Source of the DNA: Deltaproteobacteria bacterium
GTDB taxonomy: Bacteria; Desulfobacterota; Desulfobacteria; Desulfobacterales; SURF-15
Reading direction: 5' to 3'
NCBI GenBank assembly: GCA_024644775.1
Contig: JAHEHB010000216.1
Coordinates: 1 to 8,981, forward strand
Length of the DNA stretch: 8,981 nucleotides
The position numbers were made by a program, and so were the translations under genes. Shown in pieces: positions 7,641 through 8,981 of this stretch; positions within the stretch are counted from its first letter, which is position 1; every line of letters begins with the position of its first letter. The notes below the pieces were generated by a model. It was given only the letters and a program-made list of their open reading frames with translations. It was not told the origin of the DNA and did no database searches.

Positions 7641-7708
7641 TGTGGGTTCTCCTTTCAAGTTATTATACGGATCTGGATATCATCACCTTTGTAAGGTTAT
7701 CCGTCTTT

Positions 7709-7721
7709 ACATACCGTATGT
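7709..7721. promoter_or_regulatory. Short perfect palindrome upstream of the peroxidase gene (possible operator)
   Basis: ACATAC-C-GTATGT is a 13-base perfect palindrome with six-base arms, centred about 75 bases before the peroxidase ATG and downstream of the candidate promoter. Two copies of GATAAC on the minus strand flank it. This placement would suit a repressor site. A single palindrome of this size can also occur by chance. Confidence 0.25.
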
Positions 7722-7765
7722 TATCTGACCGGAAAAATAAAAATCGCTGAAGTTCACATAAATAG

Positions 7766-7793
7766 AATATAACACCAAAACCCACAACTGCAA
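7766..7793 (-). promoter_or_regulatory. Candidate promoter for the peroxidase gene
   Basis: On the minus strand TTGCAG (7788-7793) and TATATT (7766-7771) are 16 bases apart. The -10 matches consensus at five of six positions, the -35 at only three. The leader would be about 120 bases and would contain the palindrome at 7709-7721. A perfect TATAAT also occurs near 7662-7667, but it sits almost on the ribosome site and lacks a -35. Confidence 0.3.
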
Positions 7794-7818
7794 TTTAAAT
7801 AACACAACATTTGACATT

Positions 7819-7939
7819 CTCGTAAAAAGTCCCAAACCTCGTTACTCCGGCGAAAGCCGGAGTCCAGAAGCACCTGAAAACACTGGATTCCGGTTTTCGC
7901 CGGAATGACGGAAAACGGCCTTTTTCGACTTTTTACGAG
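7819..7939. repeat. MITE-like palindromic repeat with perfect terminal inverted repeats
   Basis: The 121-base element is bounded by perfect 13-base inverted repeats: CTCGTAAAAAGTC (7819-7831) and GACTTTTTACGAG (7927-7939). Inside are two 27-base arms (7841-7867 and 7883-7909) that are reverse complements at 23 of 27 positions. Each arm folds on its own: CTCCGGC-GAAA-GCCGGAG on the left and ATTCCGG-TTTTCG-CCGGAAT on the right. There is no coding capacity and no obvious target-site duplication. The inner 'CCGGCGAAAGCCGG' style is a well-known form of dispersed bacterial repeat. It begins 10 bases past the OYE-type stop codon, so its RNA hairpins could also end or stabilise that transcript. The rest of the 7641-7949 gap holds the peroxidase upstream signals. 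Confidence 0.8.
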
Positions 7940-7949
7940 TCCATCACAT

Positions 7950-8981
7950 TCATCCCAAATTACTACACCGTAGAGGTTTATTAAATACATCCATAAGGCA
8001 TCTGTTGCAGAACGCACATTTTGCGGGATCTTTTCTTCCTTCGGCCATCTCCCTGGGAAAATTAGGTTCTCTGATTAAAGACCTGCACAGTGAAATAAGA
8101 TCGGCTTTATTCTCTTCGAGGATTTTTGCCATCGTTTGGGGATATTTCATACCGCCAACAAGAACAAGCGGTACATCGCCAATCACTTCCTTTATTTTTT
8201 CCGCATGGCTGAGCCAATATGCCTCCTCATACTTCACCGCATCCTTTATGGAATAGAAAAAATCTTGCATTTGTTCTTTAGCCGACGGTTCTGCATCTCC
8301 CGTAAGCATATCAATAGGAATATCCCCCCGGCTCATCATAAAAACCGTATCTACAATGGTGCCGCCACTAATCTCGATGGCATCGATTCCATCCTGAGAT
8401 AGCCCCATTGCAACATCACTGGCTTCATCAAAGGTAATGCCGTTTTCCAGACCTTCTTCAACACTCAACTTGATTAGTACAGGATAGTCGACGCCAACAG
8501 CTTCTCTGACGCTATTGTTGACTTCTATCACAAATCGCATACGATTCTCCGGATTGCCTCCCCACGCATCGGTGCGACGATTGGTGTGCGGTGACAGGAA
8601 TTGGGCCAGCAGATAACCATGAGTCGCGTGGAGCTGAACAGCATCAAAACCAGCCTCTTTGCCCCTTTTTGCTGCTGCGCCAAAGGCATTTATTGTTTCG
8701 CCGATCTCTTCTTCGGTCATTTCCCTGGGAGATGTGTTGAAGAGGGGGTCGGGTTCTATAGCAGAAGGAGCAATCGGGGTTTGTCCTCCGATTGCTGCAG
8801 GGATTGTTTGTCTTCCGGCGTGTACAATCTGGAGCCCAACTCTGGCCCCTTTATTGTGGATTTCATCAACGATTTTTTTTAACCCTGGAATATGATCATC
8901 ACTATAAATTCCAATCTGACATGGCAGACCGTGACCGTTTTCCTGCACATACGTAGCCCCTAAAATGATCAGACCCACTCC
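7950..8981 (-). CDS. NADH:flavin oxidoreductase, Old Yellow Enzyme family with C-terminal cysteine cluster, N-terminus beyond window
   Basis: 343 residues are visible and the frame is open at base 8981. The first visible residues, GVGLIILGATYV, normally lie about 50-60 residues into this family, so the true start is outside the window; the GTG at 8978 is not the start. It is an FMN-binding TIM barrel that would reduce activated C=C bonds, such as enones or dienoyl-CoA. Visible landmarks, counted from base 8981, are QIVHAGRQ (51-58), the catalytic pair H118/H121 in QLHATHGYLLAQFLSP, NRRTDAWGG (134-142), LVGGM and CRSLIREPNFP for the flavin phosphate, and the end CAFCNRC with a last Cys (322, 325, 328, 339), probably a 4Fe-4S site. 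It stops straight after the cluster, so the C-terminal FAD/NAD domain of 2,4-dienoyl-CoA reductase is absent. The substrate is unknown. Confidence 0.92.
   Translation of the reverse strand, partial: GVGLIILGATYVQENGHGLPCQIGIYSDDHIPGLKKIVDEIHNKGARVGLQIVHAGRQTIPAAIGGQTPIAPSAIEPDPLFNTSPREMTEEEIGETINAFGAAAKRGKEAGFDAVQLHATHGYLLAQFLSPHTNRRTDAWGGNPENRMRFVIEVNNSVREAVGVDYPVLIKLSVEEGLENGITFDEASDVAMGLSQDGIDAIEISGGTIVDTVFMMSRGDIPIDMLTGDAEPSAKEQMQDFFYSIKDAVKYEEAYWLSHAEKIKEVIGDVPLVLVGGMKYPQTMAKILEENKADLISLCRSLIREPNFPREMAEGRKDPAKCAFCNRCLMDVFNKPLRCSNLG

Noticed and set aside
7641..7658. Longer peroxidase start at TTG 7658, adding six residues
   Set aside because: The AAAGGAG ribosome site lies inside this extension and is correctly spaced for ATG 7640.
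7841..7909. CRISPR-like pair of repeats
   Set aside because: The two units are inverted rather than direct, imperfect, only two in number, and have no cas genes nearby.
7754..8017. Leftward 87-codon frame across the repeat and the 3' end of the OYE-type gene
   Set aside because: Most of it is the palindromic repeat and out-of-frame OYE sequence. It has no ribosome site or family features.

Overview
The window reads as ordinary bacterial chromosome. It holds seven protein genes: five complete and two running off the ends. There are no RNA genes, phage genes, transposases or CRISPR arrays. The solute-binding protein has a Sec signal peptide without a lipobox cysteine, which fits a periplasm and a Gram-negative cell. 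Moderate GC (about 45-55% by eye), this gene mix and the 'ATTCCGGCGAAAGCCGGAAT' type of hairpin repeat would suit a deltaproteobacterial (Desulfobacterota-like) or similar environmental genome. That taxonomic guess is inference and unproven.

Layout from left to right. A DUF3604 (putative PHP-like metallohydrolase) gene runs leftward off base 1. It is divergent, across a 330-bp spacer, from a rightward aldo/keto reductase gene. Next comes a leftward operon-like set for a carbohydrate-type ABC importer: periplasmic binding protein (4787-6040), MalF-type permease (3779-4675) and MalG-type permease (2876-3766). An intra-operon hairpin lies just after the binding-protein gene. No ATPase gene is present. 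Upstream and in the same direction are an animal-type (peroxidasin/MPO superfamily) heme peroxidase with all its key residues, then a 121-bp palindromic MITE-like repeat. Last is an Old Yellow Enzyme-type NADH:flavin oxidoreductase with a C-terminal four-cysteine cluster, whose N-terminus lies beyond base 8981.

A working interpretation, by inference only, is that the importer brings in a sugar-like or polyol-like solute and the neighbouring aldo/keto reductase (and perhaps the DUF3604 protein) processes it. The peroxidase and the OYE-type reductase are redox enzymes without a visible link to that pathway. The peroxidase gene looks more GC-rich than the importer genes and may have arrived separately. 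I see no clear evidence of an undescribed multi-gene system. The points most worth a second look are the nested-palindrome repeat, the peroxidase in this setting, the ATPase-less importer and an eight-G tract inside the DUF3604 gene.
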